Positions 60,930-64,000 of a stretch of 64,000 nt of DNA are shown in pieces. The stretch is taken from NCBI GenBank assembly GCA_905160935.1, contig CAJHZI010000270.1, forward strand, positions 139,001-203,000. The letters run 5' to 3'. The notes under the pieces are model-generated. The model searched no databases. It saw only the letters and a program-made list of their open reading frames with translations, and was not told the DNA's origin. The stretch is from Enchytraeus crypticus (Eukaryota; Annelida; Clitellata; Enchytraeida; Enchytraeidae). Position numbers and translations under genes: made by a program. Within the stretch, counting starts at the first letter, position 1; each line of letters opens with the position of its first letter.

Positions 60930-63901
60930 AAACGAATGGAAAAGTCTCAAATAGGGGATTGACTGATGATATGATGTAGGACAGAGAGGATTTGAGACAG
61001 TCTATTTGTATTCCGACCCTGGTTAATCTGGGATTCAAGGGAGGATGATGATGATGATATATATGCATACATATACATGAATATGCATATATAATAATAT
61101 ATGCATATATTTATAAGATCCATAATAGAGGATAATTGGGAGTTTGAAAAGGATCTTACTAGTAGGATTCAGACTGGGTAGGCAAAGTGGAGGGCAGCTA
61201 GCGGAGTGCTGTGTGATAGGAGAATACCACTAAGATTGAAAGGCAAATTTCATAGTTCTATGGTAAGGCCAGTAATGATGTATGGTTCGAAGTGCTCGGC
61301 AGTCGGCACTAAACAGGAAACATTAGCAGAGTTTGCTGTGGCAGAAATTAGAATGTTACGTCTAATGTGTGGGAAAAATTAGGAATGACAGAATGAAAAA
61401 TGAATGTGAGGATGAATTTGAATGTTGAGGGGATCGGGGATAGGTTGGCTCAGTCGAGATTGAGATGTGCATATTGTGAGAAAGGCAGATGAGGATGTAG
61501 TAAAGAGAGTTTGGAGGGAAGAACTGAATGTTAAGCTAGAAAGAGGCAGACAACAACTGACGTGGGATGTGGTGATTAAGAAGGACATTAAAAATAGGGA
61601 ATTGACTGATGATATAGTGTGGGACAGAGAGGGAAATATATCTTCCGCGTGGTTTTCATTGCCCTCCTCGGCTATAGCTTAGTCGCCTCTTACGACACGT
61701 GAACTTAACGGCGGCTCTATTCTTCAGTGTCCTGGACCCAGTACGGAAAATGTCATCAATTATACGTATATATTAACTACTTTTATCCTTTTCTCAACCC
61801 TTGGTGAACAGCGAAAGGAGATTCAAAGTAAATATTCATATTAGAAAATAAATTTTTCACGATCGCTATGATCAAATCACACGCTAACAGATTGTAAAGT
61901 CTGCTTCTATCAGTTCCATATAATTCCATCAAAAAAATCAAAAGCTTCGAGAAAATATAATTTTTGCGGTATTTTTCCATCGTCTTCCTCACCTTCTGCT
62001 AAGTAACACTAACCATTTACGACATGAGCAGTTTAAGTTTTGTTTTCTGCAGTGATCCGGACATTTGAACATATTCAAGCATTTACAAGGAAGCATTTCG
62101 AACACTGCTACATACACTAATAAATGGGCTAACTTTCAGTCCACTAACTTTCAACTGGGGTTATTATTGCTATGAAATTTCGTATTCTTAAGCGCTATTA
62201 ATTAAACAAAAGAAAATATACTTTTGAACGATCTCAACTATGATGTAAAAACGTTTTCAATAACTAAAATGAGTCATCAAGTACCTAGTATTCGTTGATA
62301 CTACATATGAAGCATTAAAAAAGAAATCAGCTTAGTCAGTCAAATTAAACTAATGTATTGCGTTTTGACTATATATATAAGCTAAGGGCTGCGTCAAAGT
62401 TAACGTTAGTATCACACTTTACATAACGAAATATTATTTTAACAAGATAATAAAAAGTACTATTTGATTTAATTAGGCTAACAGACCTACACTGCAAAAC
62501 CAGTATAAATATTTATTATAACTATATCATTCAAATAAACAAATTGAGTAAACTGTTAAACAATATTGACAATTGCTTAACTGGTAATTACTGACAATTT
62601 AATTGAGAAATTTATCATATTATATCAATCTGATCAACTAAGTAGGAGACTTGATTGGTTGATTTTCCATTACGAATTGGTATATGCGGGCTCCAAATCA
62701 TGAGCTGATCCAGTAAAAACTTCGACACTACAGTGGCTAAAGAGAAAGTAAAACTAAAAGAGATTAAGGTTTTCTGAGCAGTCTCACTCGTAGCGTTGTT
62801 AAACACACTGGTGTACTAGAACTCTATCACTAGAGCTGTGAGAGCTGCTGATTAATCAGCTCTTACAAAAAGTCCTATCAACATTGACCTATAAACATTA
62901 AAAGTTGTTTACTTAATAACAAAAGCTCTCTCTCTCAATCTTAGTGCACTGCCTACTGGCAGGTTCATGGTATATAACGCCTCCACTCTTCTTTGTCTTC
63001 CGTTTTTCTCTTCATGTCCACATATGAATGGATCTTTAAATCATCTAACATTCTTAATCTCGGTCTGCCTCTGCTTCTCTTTCCTTTCATTCTTCCTTCT
63101 ATGATCTCCTTTATTAAACTATCTCCCATAACTATAGCAATAAAAGTATATATTAATAAAAAGTAAGTATAAAATAAACTTGTAAATATTATAACGTAGA
63201 CATCAAATTATAGTCTTTAGTTGTATAAAACCTACTAACTTGAAATATCATGTATGTAATCTTTCAGAATCTGATTTTGGAATATTGGCAACTCTGTACA
63301 ATTTGTCCAAGAAAAGAACAATAATGCTGAAACCGCTGCATTAACTACCCGTAGATCTTTTTATCAAACGTTAACTTAAATTTTTTTAAACGTTAGCTAA
63401 CTTTTGATAAAAAGTTAGTGATAAATAAACAGAAGTTCCAAGGACATTTCAAATACGCAGCACCGGAAATAATTATAAAAATTACAATAATTTTTTTGCC
63501 ATGAAACATAATCCTTTCATGTGTTTTGGTTTACAGTTGACTAATACTTATAGAACTAATTTGTAAGTTTTGTATTATCAAATATAAAGAAAAAACATAA
63601 TCATTAAATTCAACATTTTCTATAAATCATTTCCATACGTTACCTCTCTGCATTATATTTTGTAATAAATGAATTTCTAAAAATGTTAACCCAAACAGCT
63701 GGCCTTACTAACAGTTCTTATAAAGAGCTCAGTAAAGTTGTAAACATGTTAGTATTACAAATGTTGATAAAACCGCAACGTACAATAACAAAACCTCTTA
63801 CCTTCACAGGTGTACGACTGACTACAAACTGAAATCCCCGTCATTGACTTCTCGGCAGTATGTTCGTTAGCTTCTAAATTCTCAACCCCCCTCACGTCTC
63901 T
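27835..63901 (-). CDS. SVIL: Supervillin-like gene (5'-partial, at least 24 exons in window)
   Basis: Encodes a large villin/gelsolin-superfamily protein that links F-actin and myosin II to membranes in vertebrates. Exons join with unbroken phase to 4,395 nt (1,464 codons plus stop). The order, 5' to 3', is a Ser-rich N-terminal part (63901-47362), an SVIL-specific segment [15 protein letters not shown] (46828), gelsolin-like repeats (46249-30260) and a villin headpiece (28972-27835). Matches that single out supervillin rather than villin or gelsolin are [71 protein letters not shown] and [15 protein letters not shown]. The first exon or exons lie beyond the right edge. Several introns contain arrays of their own splice sites. 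Confidence 0.95.
28325..28395 (-). repeat. tRNA-like SINE fragment (family T)
   Basis: GGATTTGAACCCTTCACCTA with GATCCGCTGTAAAACAACTT and CCACCGGCTCAGCCC. It is the complement of the family T head. Confidence 0.5.
28400..28740 (+). mobile_element. LINE family C end with reverse-transcriptase C-terminus
   Basis: Broken translation: [20 protein letters not shown], then DDLN, which is the GKRxRGRPRxxxLDDL motif at the end of many non-LTR ORFs. ATATGCCATGGACCTGCCCT and GGCAGTGCACTAG follow, then a GAAGAA tail to about 28870. Dead copy in the last intron of the minus-strand gene. Confidence 0.65.
28904..28972 (-). CDS. SVIL: Supervillin exon: headpiece N-terminal half
   Basis: Encodes [20 protein letters not shown] then EFK. 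Human supervillin has [23 protein letters not shown]. Donor AAA|GTACGT, phase 0. I chose the acceptor CTACAG at 28974-28973, because it keeps phase 0 with the exons on both sides. The bases read CAGCAG, so a NAGNAG choice of three bases (one Gln) is possible. The upstream AG at 28982-28981 gives the wrong phase. Confidence 0.88.
29030..29275 (-). repeat. ~70-bp tandem array close to an acceptor
   Basis: About 3.5 copies containing CCACTGACTCCATCATCCCT and CTACCCTCCTGTCAGTCAAT on the plus strand. The array ends about 55 bp upstream of the headpiece exon and includes the flank of its acceptor but not the AG itself. Confidence 0.75.
29669..29731 (-). CDS. SVIL: Possible small supervillin exon
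   Basis: Human supervillin has about 30 residues (helix then TIYPLADLLA) between the PSWEH segment and RPLPEG, and the exons either side of this intron do not encode them. Here CTACTGCAG is followed by an in-phase open stretch, [20 protein letters not shown] plus S, with a weak donor TCT|GTTACT. The amphipathic character fits, but the match is by position and length rather than by clear identity. Confidence 0.35.
29875..30180 (+). repeat. AATAATG-rich degenerate repeat
   Basis: Tandem variants of ATAATAATGATGCTAT over about 300 bp, ending shortly before the minus-strand exon at 30260. No coding potential. Confidence 0.8.
30260..30381 (-). CDS. SVIL: Supervillin exon: last gelsolin-like segment
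   Basis: Acceptor GATTGTAG, donor AAG|GTCTGT (phase 0). It encodes [20 protein letters not shown] then [15 protein letters not shown], matching [31 protein letters not shown] of human supervillin. Confidence 0.93.
30640..30870 (-). repeat. ~37-bp tandem array
   Basis: About six copies of ATCATATAACGTTCAGAGAA plus TAACCCGAAAAA. It lies within 100 bp of the donor of the next exon but does not contain that donor. The remaining intron (30382-30640) carries a family T fragment near 30425-30500. Confidence 0.8.
30959..31120 (-). CDS. SVIL: Supervillin exon: gelsolin-like repeat, WQGWWP segment
   Basis: Acceptor ACATTATAG, donor CAAG|GTTTGT (phase 1). It encodes [20 protein letters not shown] then [17 protein letters not shown]. 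Human supervillin reads [19 protein letters not shown]...SDRKSAMETVLQYCKG. About ten residues ([17 protein letters not shown]) replace the shorter human linker. Confidence 0.96.
31121..31165 (-). repeat. Exon-adjacent unit of an acceptor array
   Basis: The 45 bp upstream of the real acceptor are one unit of the array at 31440-31785 (minus strand: GTTGTTATCACACTGTTACA then ATATGTACAACATTATAG). An insertion at 31166-31439 separates the two. Confidence 0.75.
31166..31439 (+). mobile_element. SINE-like insertion with perfect B-box
   Basis: Contains CCTCGTGGGTTCGAATCCCG, an exact Pol III B-box (GGTTCGAATCC) in a tRNA-like context, with CTAAGGTGATTTGAATCC upstream as a second weak box. It interrupts a splice-site array. 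Its boundaries are inferred from where the 45-bp repeats stop and resume. It is not the same family as the copy at 4920. Confidence 0.55.
31440..31785 (-). repeat. 45-bp tandem array of a 3' splice site
   Basis: About 7.5 copies. On the minus strand each has TACAATATGTACAACATCGT plus AG|CGCTGTTGTTGTTATCACA. The real exon starts ACATTATAG|CGCTGTTTCTGG, so each unit repeats the acceptor with the first 7 exon bases. The 45-bp unit is open in the exon frame ([15 protein letters not shown]). Confidence 0.85.
31840..32065 (+). mobile_element. Composite SINE with LINE family A 3' end
   Basis: Head GTGTCCGGGTTGCTTGAAGA, body AAAGGGCATTCGGTTGGTGA and GCGCCTAGGCTC, then TCCCGACCCTAGTTAGACTG and a GAAGATGACGATG tail. 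The last 60 bp equal the 3' end of the LINE at 39515-39890. Other copies are at 6772-6945, 38655-38935 (-), 43720-44000 (-) and 47775-48005. The rest of this intron (32066-32610) is AT-rich without recognised features. Confidence 0.7.
32611..32769 (-). CDS. SVIL: Supervillin exon: gelsolin-like repeat
   Basis: Acceptor GATACAG, donor CCAG|GTTTGA (phase 1). It encodes [20 protein letters not shown] and [15 protein letters not shown], matching [20 protein letters not shown]...MPFLQEDLYSAPQP in human supervillin. The joined codon with the next exon restores the Ala of ALFLVDN. Confidence 0.95.
32770..33174. other. Intron without recognised feature
   Basis: AT-rich, with no repeat family or exon-like segment seen. 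Confidence 0.5.
33175..33311 (-). CDS. SVIL: Supervillin exon: gelsolin-like repeat linker
   Basis: Acceptor GTTGCAG, donor CAAG|GTATGC (phase 1). It encodes [20 protein letters not shown] and [11 protein letters not shown], matching [31 protein letters not shown]. The CQDL segment before it is less conserved. Confidence 0.93.
33340..33600. repeat. Compound (GT)n and (TA)n microsatellite
   Basis: GT run near 33343-33370, interrupted TA/TG sequence, then a long TA run near 33539-33595. Long open frames over it on both strands are artefacts of the dinucleotide repeat. The intron from 33600 to 34195 shows nothing else. Confidence 0.9.
34195..34320 (-). repeat. tRNA-like SINE (family T), reverse
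   Basis: AACGTCAATTTCCAGCTCGA, then TGTCAGTGACGGAGCGAGCA, TTTGAATCCTGCACTTACTG and CCACCGGCTCAACCC. Confidence 0.6.
34436..34737 (-). CDS. SVIL: Supervillin exon: gelsolin-like repeat core
   Basis: Acceptor ACATTAG, donor AGAG|GTATGA (phase 2). It encodes [40 protein letters not shown] and [20 protein letters not shown]. Human supervillin has [37 protein letters not shown] and [22 protein letters not shown] at these places. At 302 nt it is the longest gelsolin-repeat exon. Confidence 0.96.
34818..34930 (-). repeat. tRNA-like SINE (family T), reverse
   Basis: GGTTAATTTAACGTCACTTT, then CATGTCAGTGGCGGGATGAG and TTTCAACCCTGCAGTTGTTC. It is more diverged than the copy at 34195. From 34930 to 35560 only short ATTG repeats (35430-35470) are recognisable. 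Confidence 0.5.
35600..35705 (+). repeat. tRNA-like SINE (family T), best-preserved copy
   Basis: CGCGGTCGGTAAGATACTCG, ACCGCGGATCAGTATGTGCG and GGATTCAAATCTTGGGCTCG (B-box), then CCCGTCACTGACATCGCTTT and GAGTGAGGAAACTGACC. Confidence 0.7.
35737..35888 (-). CDS. SVIL: Supervillin exon: FFWQGR segment
   Basis: Acceptor TGTGTAG, donor CAA|GTGAGT (phase 0). It encodes [20 protein letters not shown] and [13 protein letters not shown], against [33 protein letters not shown] in human supervillin. Confidence 0.97.
36146..36250 (-). repeat. LINE family A tail, reverse
   Basis: CATCATCATCTTCCACTGAA, then TCCCAGTTTAACTAGGCTCG and the complement of the TGATGATATGATG block. It ends about 80 bp from the exon at 36328. 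Confidence 0.55.
36328..36497 (-). CDS. SVIL: Supervillin exon: GQFHECD segment
   Basis: Acceptor CGTTGCAG, donor CTGA|GTCTGT (phase 1, weak but the only one that keeps phase). It encodes [16 protein letters not shown] and [20 protein letters not shown], matching [20 protein letters not shown]...[20 protein letters not shown]. The next intron (36498-36883) holds no recognised element except the donor repeats at its far end. Confidence 0.93.
36783..36883 (-). repeat. Short degenerate array of a 5' splice site
   Basis: The intron starts GTAAGTTTTAAGTGATAAGT and continues with variants of GATAAGTTCTATAAGT, ending in TGGTAAGTTCTAC about 100 bp on. Six to eight GTAAGT or ATAAGT motifs occur in a row. 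It is less regular than the other arrays. Confidence 0.5.
36884..36996 (-). CDS. SVIL: Supervillin exon: VGRG segment
   Basis: Acceptor TGTACAG, donor ATTG|GTAAGT (phase 2). It encodes [16 protein letters not shown] and [14 protein letters not shown]. Human supervillin has TAGTILDGVNVGRGYG at the second motif. Confidence 0.93.
37040..37330 (+). mobile_element. 5S-rRNA-derived SINE, fullest copy
   Basis: GTTGAGCCCGGTTAGTACAT then GGATGGGCGACCACCTTGAA is nearly the 5S rRNA sequence GGGCCCGGTTAGTACTTGGATGGG-GACC, the internal Pol III promoter. The upstream GCGCTAATTTAAGCTACG also fits 5S (AGTTAAGCAACG). The body continues GATCGAGTGTTAGCAGCTTT, GGGTGCCTGCACCGTCATCA and AGAGGAAGGAAGGAGGAAAT. It is too diverged and too long to be a functional 5S gene. 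Confidence 0.8.
37575..37860 (-). mobile_element. LINE family C 3' end, reverse
   Basis: AGTGCACTGCCTACTGACAG, CCATGGTATAAAACGCCTCC and TTCACGTCCACATGCGAGTG, then TTGGGGATTCTGCTTATGAA. It ends close to the donor of the exon at 37922. Confidence 0.6.
37922..38094 (-). CDS. SVIL: Supervillin exon: LFKEKFIDW segment
   Basis: Acceptor GCTGTAG, donor AAG|GTTTGC (phase 0). It encodes [20 protein letters not shown] then [20 protein letters not shown]. Human supervillin has ISSWFSKVSRNTETTLFKEKFLDWSE-type sequence here. Confidence 0.95.
38107..38215 (+). repeat. Third copy of the repeat at 3411
   Basis: ACAACAATTAGAGTGCTACA, GTCATCAATGACAACATCGA and GAGTCAAAATCAAGCCGGCG match 3405-3475 almost base for base, in an intron of the other gene. 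Confidence 0.6.
38655..38935 (-). mobile_element. Composite SINE, reverse
   Basis: CATCATCATCATTATCTTCC tail, GAATCTCAGATTAGCTAGAG, GGAGCCTAGACGCTCAAGAA and CTCTTCAGCAACCCTGGTCC head complement. It is the same element as at 31840. Confidence 0.6.
39044..39200 (-). CDS. SVIL: Supervillin exon: [11 protein letters not shown] segment
   Basis: Acceptor CGTTCAG, donor CTCT|GTAAGT (phase 1). It encodes [20 protein letters not shown] then [20 protein letters not shown] and ADCSINP, matching [24 protein letters not shown]...NCDINP in human supervillin. Confidence 0.96.
39345..39425. repeat. (TA)n microsatellite
   Basis: A run of TA dinucleotides of about 70 bp with a few ATGCA interruptions at its start. 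Confidence 0.95.
39515..39890 (+). mobile_element. LINE family A, end of reverse-transcriptase ORF
   Basis: Broken translation includes [14 protein letters not shown] sequence, a [13 protein letters not shown] block and [13 protein letters not shown], then [13 protein letters not shown] and (GAT)n. In better frames such LINE ends read VWREEL...[11 protein letters not shown]...LTDD-WDRE. This is the C-terminus of a non-LTR retrotransposon ORF2, inactive. Confidence 0.65.
40045..41040 (-). repeat. 42-bp tandem array of a 5' splice site (~24 copies)
   Basis: Minus-strand unit: CTCAAGTACTCAATGCTGCA, then TGAGTCTAAG|GTAAGCTTTCCT. The first 30 bases are the end of the coding exon at 41041 ([10 protein letters not shown]) and the last 12 are its donor and first intron bases. 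Most copies keep GTAAGC. The unit is 14 codons long and stays in the exon frame until a TAG in variant units (TACTAGTCTTAG). Confidence 0.9.
41041..41186 (-). CDS. SVIL: Supervillin exon: [12 protein letters not shown] segment
   Basis: Acceptor TTGGCAG, donor TCTAAG|GTAAGC (phase 0). It encodes [20 protein letters not shown] and [20 protein letters not shown], then HESK. Human supervillin has [44 protein letters not shown]. The last ten codons and the donor are the source of the 42-bp array just downstream. Confidence 0.96.
41196..41470 (-). repeat. 17-18-bp array next to an acceptor, then ~30-bp array
   Basis: About eight copies of GTCAACAGTTTAACGGT (plus strand) begin ten bases upstream of the exon at 41186. 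On the minus strand they give runs of CCGTTAAACTGTTGAC, which resemble branch-site sequences. From 41340 to 41470 AAAAGTGACACGACGA-type units follow. Confidence 0.75.
41471..43100. other. Intron without recognised feature
   Basis: About 1.6 kb of AT-rich sequence in which I recognise no exon and no repeat family that recurs in the window. Confidence 0.45.
43108..43388. repeat. ~100-bp direct duplication
   Basis: The block CCCACATCATTGTTCATCCA to CACTATCAGT at 43108-43205 is repeated at 43286-43388 with very few changes, spaced about 178 bp. It ends about 120 bp from the donor of the exon at 43512 and does not include it. Confidence 0.75.
43512..43668 (-). CDS. SVIL: Supervillin exon: gelsolin-like repeat 1, C-terminal part
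   Basis: Acceptor ACTCGTAG, donor CAGC|GTAAGT (phase 1). It encodes [20 protein letters not shown], then [12 protein letters not shown]. Human supervillin has [20 protein letters not shown] and HAAKDFWKLLGGQ. Confidence 0.94.
43720..44000 (-). mobile_element. Composite SINE with longer LINE A end, reverse
   Basis: CATCATCATCATCACC tail, complement of the LINE C-terminal segment (CTCAAATCCTCTCTGTCCTG), GGAGCCTAGGCGCTCACCAA and a head complement CAAACTACCCGGACGCACAA. From 44000 to 44850 nothing recognisable. Confidence 0.6.
44902..45038 (-). CDS. SVIL: Supervillin exon: [16 protein letters not shown] segment
   Basis: Acceptor TGATGTAG, donor CCAAG|GTGCAC (phase 0). It encodes [20 protein letters not shown] then [20 protein letters not shown] and IERSK. 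Human supervillin has [45 protein letters not shown]. The acceptor and first ten exon bases are the source of the array at 45041. Confidence 0.97.
45041..45895 (-). repeat. 33-bp tandem array of a 3' splice site (~26 copies)
   Basis: Minus-strand unit: TTAGTGTGTTTCTATGTGAT then GTAG|GGAGGAGGT. The true exon starts GATGTAG|GGAGGAGGTTTTGC, so pyrimidine-rich tract, AG and ten coding bases are in every unit. The unit is 11 codons long and stop-free in the exon frame through the whole array ([11 protein letters not shown] repeats), so use of an upstream AG would add 11 residues per unit without a frameshift. The opposite strand is also open but has no splice context. Confidence 0.92.
46091..46249 (-). 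CDS. SVIL: Supervillin exon: before gelsolin-like repeat 1
   Basis: Acceptor TGCGCAG, donor AAAG|GTTTGC (phase 1). It encodes [20 protein letters not shown] and [11 protein letters not shown], matching [20 protein letters not shown]...PYKRLMLLQIKG in human supervillin. Confidence 0.96.
46340..46420 (+). repeat. L2/CR1-like LINE 3' end
   Basis: GACGTCTCTGACATTGCCTT then ATGGCGAGGGGCCGGACGTT and a short ATTGATT tail. It matches the terminus at 55120-55195. Confidence 0.5.
46671..46828 (-). CDS. SVIL: Supervillin exon: IKPRR...SRNPLK segment
   Basis: Acceptor CGCTCCAG, donor AGAG|GTACCA (phase 1). It encodes [20 protein letters not shown] and [13 protein letters not shown]. Human supervillin has a TIKPKR...SRNPLKALA...ELRRIKREK segment in the same position, just upstream of the gelsolin repeats. 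Confidence 0.95.
46865..47105 (-). mobile_element. 5S-derived SINE, reverse
   Basis: From the right end (minus strand): TACTTTGTGGGTGACCACAG, TGGAAGACCGAGTGTTGACA and GAAAAAATCCTAAGGTGATG, ending in the complement of AACATAACATAACGGCACAC. It aligns with 37040 and 23245. The 5S-like head is mostly lost. Confidence 0.65.
47362..47662 (-). CDS. SVIL: Supervillin exon: Ser-rich region ending [10 protein letters not shown]
   Basis: Acceptor GACTTAG, donor ACAT|GTATGT (phase 2). It encodes a Ser/Pro-rich stretch ([18 protein letters not shown]), then [14 protein letters not shown] and [27 protein letters not shown] is the recognisable supervillin motif. The Ser-rich part is probably disordered. 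Confidence 0.92.
47735..48055 (+). repeat. Composite SINE between two (TA)n runs
   Basis: TA run at about 47741-47773, then CCCCGTGTTGGGTCCGGATC, GAAAGGGCATTCGATTGGTG, AGCGCCTAGGCTCCAG, TCCCGACCCTGTTTAAACTG and GATGATGATGA, then a second TA run at 48007-48052. It is the best head-to-tail copy of the composite SINE. At 48185-48265 a short AAGCGTACAGTTTAC array follows. Confidence 0.7.
48471..48527 (-). CDS. SVIL: Supervillin small exon
   Basis: Acceptor CTGTGTAG, donor CGAG|GTATCT (phase 1), 57 nt. It encodes [18 protein letters not shown], basic. Called because both phases join the neighbouring exons exactly. The residues themselves are not diagnostic. Confidence 0.75.
48990..49480 (-). repeat. 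~46-bp array plus AGTAAATAAGTAAG-type repeats
   Basis: About seven copies of CAAACTGTAAACAAACAAAC plus CTACTAAAGTATCGCCAGATCATCATA, broken here for length: the unit spans 49260-49305. On the minus strand each copy contains TTGTTTGTTTACAG, a good 3' splice-site sequence, but it is not copied from the exon at 48527. From 49380 to 49490 a second repeat (GAATACAGTAAAGTAAATAC) follows. Confidence 0.75.
49521..49679 (-). CDS. SVIL: Supervillin exon: [16 protein letters not shown] segment
   Basis: Acceptor GGTGTAG, donor CTGG|GTGTGT (phase 1). It encodes [20 protein letters not shown] and [14 protein letters not shown]. Supervillins carry repeated SIADRxxxLQ...W modules of this kind upstream of the IKPKR segment. 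Confidence 0.93.
49795..49905 (-). repeat. tRNA-like SINE (family T), reverse
   Basis: TTAATGTCAGTTTCATCTCT, CGAAAGCGATATCAGTGACG and GGATTTTAACCCCGCAAATA, then ATCGACATCGCC. Confidence 0.6.
49928..50153 (-). repeat. ~38-bp tandem array of a 5' splice site (~6-7 copies)
   Basis: Minus-strand unit: CATCAG|GTTGATCTCAGTTT then TACTTGATCTAATCAAA. The exon at 50154 ends ATGCATCAG|GTTGATCTC, so the last exon bases and the donor are repeated. Some copies have lost the GT (CATCAG|ATTGAT, CATGAG|TTTGAT). Confidence 0.85.
50154..50323 (-). CDS. SVIL: Supervillin exon: [15 protein letters not shown] segment
   Basis: Acceptor ATTTATAG, donor ATCAG|GTTGAT (phase 1). With the previous exon it reads [20 protein letters not shown], an SVIL-type module, then [20 protein letters not shown]. 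Its donor is the source of the adjoining array. Confidence 0.94.
50880..52274 (-). repeat. 46-bp tandem array of a 5' splice site (~30 copies)
   Basis: Minus-strand unit: CTACTTCTATATCTGATAG|G, TTAGTTTATCTAATAGTTCA and GTAAGA. The exon at 52275 ends ACTACTTCTATATCTGATAG|GTTAGT, so about 20 exon bases and the donor are in every copy. Shorter 26-bp variants (CTTCTATATCTGATAGGTTA plus GTTTAT) are interspersed, and blocks of units recur in the same order, showing higher-order duplication. Not in frame: TAA appears within the first unit. Confidence 0.92.
52275..52637 (-). CDS. SVIL: Supervillin exon: Ser-rich N-terminal region, part 3
   Basis: Acceptor TGTTTTAG, donor GATAG|GTTAGT (phase 2). It encodes a Ser/Glu/Asn-rich region ([53 protein letters not shown]) ending [15 protein letters not shown], which leads into the SISDRLAQLQ module. 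Called from phase and this ending. The Ser-rich part is not alignable by eye. Confidence 0.9.
53877..54290 (-). mobile_element. LINE family C, reverse-transcriptase C-terminus
   Basis: Minus strand encodes [40 protein letters not shown] and [11 protein letters not shown], the classic end of a non-LTR reverse transcriptase (EMWxxRRMLxISWTxxVTNEEVL...RIGHILR). It is followed toward 53925 by the family C 3' end and a (GA)n tract (53877-53930). Partly open but without the catalytic domain. Confidence 0.75.
54420..55195 (+). mobile_element. L2/CR1-like LINE relic with ATTG tail
   Basis: Broken translation shows [54 protein letters not shown] and [16 protein letters not shown]. These match the CR1/L2 consensus DYCNSLLYGLP, LQxVQNAAARL, LHWLPV, RxLRSSSxxLL and GxRAFSxxAPxLWNSLP in order. 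Several stops and shifts are present. The 3' end is CTGCCTTATGGTGAGGAACC followed by ATTGATTGATTGATTG. Confidence 0.75.
55580..55770 (+). mobile_element. LINE family C 3' end
   Basis: CATAAGCAGAATCCTTCAAG, GATGATTTAAAGATCCACTC-like sequence, GGACATGAAGAGGAAAACAG and ATACCATGGACCTGCCAGTA, then a GAGAGAAAGAGAG tail. Confidence 0.6.
55991..56395. repeat. Family B repeat followed by reverse tRNA-like SINE
   Basis: 55991-56230 is a family B copy (CACTGAAGAATAGATCAACC, GATAAACTTGTCGATCTATG). 56265-56395 is the family T SINE in reverse (TTTGAACCCCTGTACTTAAT, ATATACCACCGTCGCTGC). From 56395 to 57380 the intron is AT-rich and unrecognised. Confidence 0.55.
57660..57935 (-). repeat. Degenerate ~30-bp array
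   Basis: Variants of AGTACTGCATTACGATGCAA plus GTACAAAGTA, about eight copies. It is far from any exon, with no coding support. Confidence 0.7.
59050..59335 (-). repeat. ~27-bp array (TATAGAGTATACAGAATAGA)
   Basis: Tandem units TTTTGAGTATAGAGTATACA plus GAATAGAG, irregular at the left end. It sits in the 7.5-kb intron, about 770 bp from the exon at 60103. Nothing else recognised between 58260 and 60102. Confidence 0.75.
60103..60787 (-). CDS. SVIL: Supervillin exon: Ser/Asp-rich N-terminal region, part 2
   Basis: Acceptor ATTTTTTAG, donor TCAAG|GTAATT (phase 2). At 685 nt it is the largest exon. It encodes a hydrophilic region rich in Ser, Asp, Asn and Glu ([72 protein letters not shown]). 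No domain is recognised. The gene assignment rests on strand, position and exact phase match to exons on both sides. Confidence 0.8.
60838..61065 (+). repeat. (TA)n run and LINE family A tail
   Basis: A TA microsatellite at 60839-60924 abuts TTAAACGAATGGAAAAGTCT, GGGGATTGACTGATGATATG, a GACCCTGGTTAATCTGGGAT block and (GAT)n. Confidence 0.7.
61130..61750 (+). mobile_element. LINE family A, longest copy of the reverse-transcriptase C-terminus
   Basis: Broken translation: [65 protein letters not shown] and [20 protein letters not shown], then [10 protein letters not shown]. These follow the order of non-LTR ORF2 ends (GVLCDRRxPxKLKGKFY, VRPAMLYG, AEMRMLRWMCG, KRGRPxxTWxDVVKxDxK). From 61640 to 61750 a reverse copy of the composite SINE head is attached. 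The remaining intron to 62936 is unrecognised. Confidence 0.75.
62936..63130 (-). mobile_element. LINE family C 3' end, reverse
   Basis: TTAGTGCACTGCCTACTGGC, CATGGTATATAACGCCTCCA and TTCATGTCCACATATGAATG, then ATTCTTAATCTCGGTCTGCC, the complement of the [11 protein letters not shown] codons. The rest of the intron (63130-63801) shows nothing recognisable. Confidence 0.65.
63802..63901 (-). CDS. SVIL: Supervillin exon: N-terminal region, part 1 (first in window)
   Basis: Acceptor CTACTGCAG, donor TGAAG|GTAAGA (phase 1). It encodes [20 protein letters not shown] and [13 protein letters not shown]. It has no diagnostic motif. It is accepted because its incoming phase is 0 without stops and its outgoing phase fits the next exon (Glu codon across the junction). 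Earlier exons and the start codon lie beyond 64000. Confidence 0.7.
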
Positions 63902-64000
63902 CTGCAGTAGAATATGCAACAACACACTCAACCTCTAGATATCGATTCATATCTGACATTTAACCGTCTACTTGATTGAATTAAAAAATCAACCTGTAGC

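Overview
This is animal (metazoan) nuclear DNA. It is AT-rich and full of introns, and retroelement relics and tandem repeats make up most of the non-coding sequence. Two large genes lie tail to tail. Both can be reconstructed exon by exon, with splice phases that agree at nearly every junction. No bacterial operons, CRISPR arrays or rRNA genes are present. The species cannot be named. A single p105-type NF-kB with Rel, ankyrin and death domains, plus a supervillin and marine-invertebrate-type LINE tail domains, suggests an invertebrate. A tunicate, sponge or other basal lineage would all be possible.

Region 1 (1-1500) holds three tandem 5'-truncated retroelement ends. Each encodes the same tail domain, and each ends in a hairpin and an A-rich tail. 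Region 2 (2229-21713, + strand) is an NF-kB p105-like gene with its first exon or exons outside the window. Seventeen exons give about 1,024 codons: most of the Rel homology region, a basic NLS, a Ser-rich linker, ankyrin repeats with an acidic insertion, an IKK/beta-TrCP-type DSGxxS degron and a death domain. Region 3 (21714-27834) is intergenic and contains only repeats. Region 4 (27835-63901, - strand) is a supervillin gene (SVIL-like) of at least 24 exons. It runs from a Ser-rich N-terminal part, still open at the window edge, through the gelsolin-like repeats to the villin headpiece ending in LF-stop.

The most unusual signal is in the introns. Many introns of both genes carry minisatellites whose repeat unit contains the splice junction of the neighbouring exon. 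The last or first bases of the exon and the adjoining 5' or 3' splice site are tandemly amplified from 2 to about 30 times. Clear cases lie at 13601, 17040, 31121-31785, 40045-41040, 45041-45895, 49928-50153 and 50880-52274. In three of them (45, 42 and 33 bp units) the unit length is a multiple of three and is read in the frame of the exon. Alternative use of the copies could therefore lengthen the protein in steps. I know of no named class for this recurrent pattern.

Mobile elements include: a composite SINE that shares its 3' end with a LINE carrying a (GAT)n tail; a tRNA-like SINE; a 5S-rRNA-derived SINE; a second LINE; an L2/CR1-like LINE; an internally deleted mariner-like element inside a TA microsatellite; and a 704-bp foldback element.
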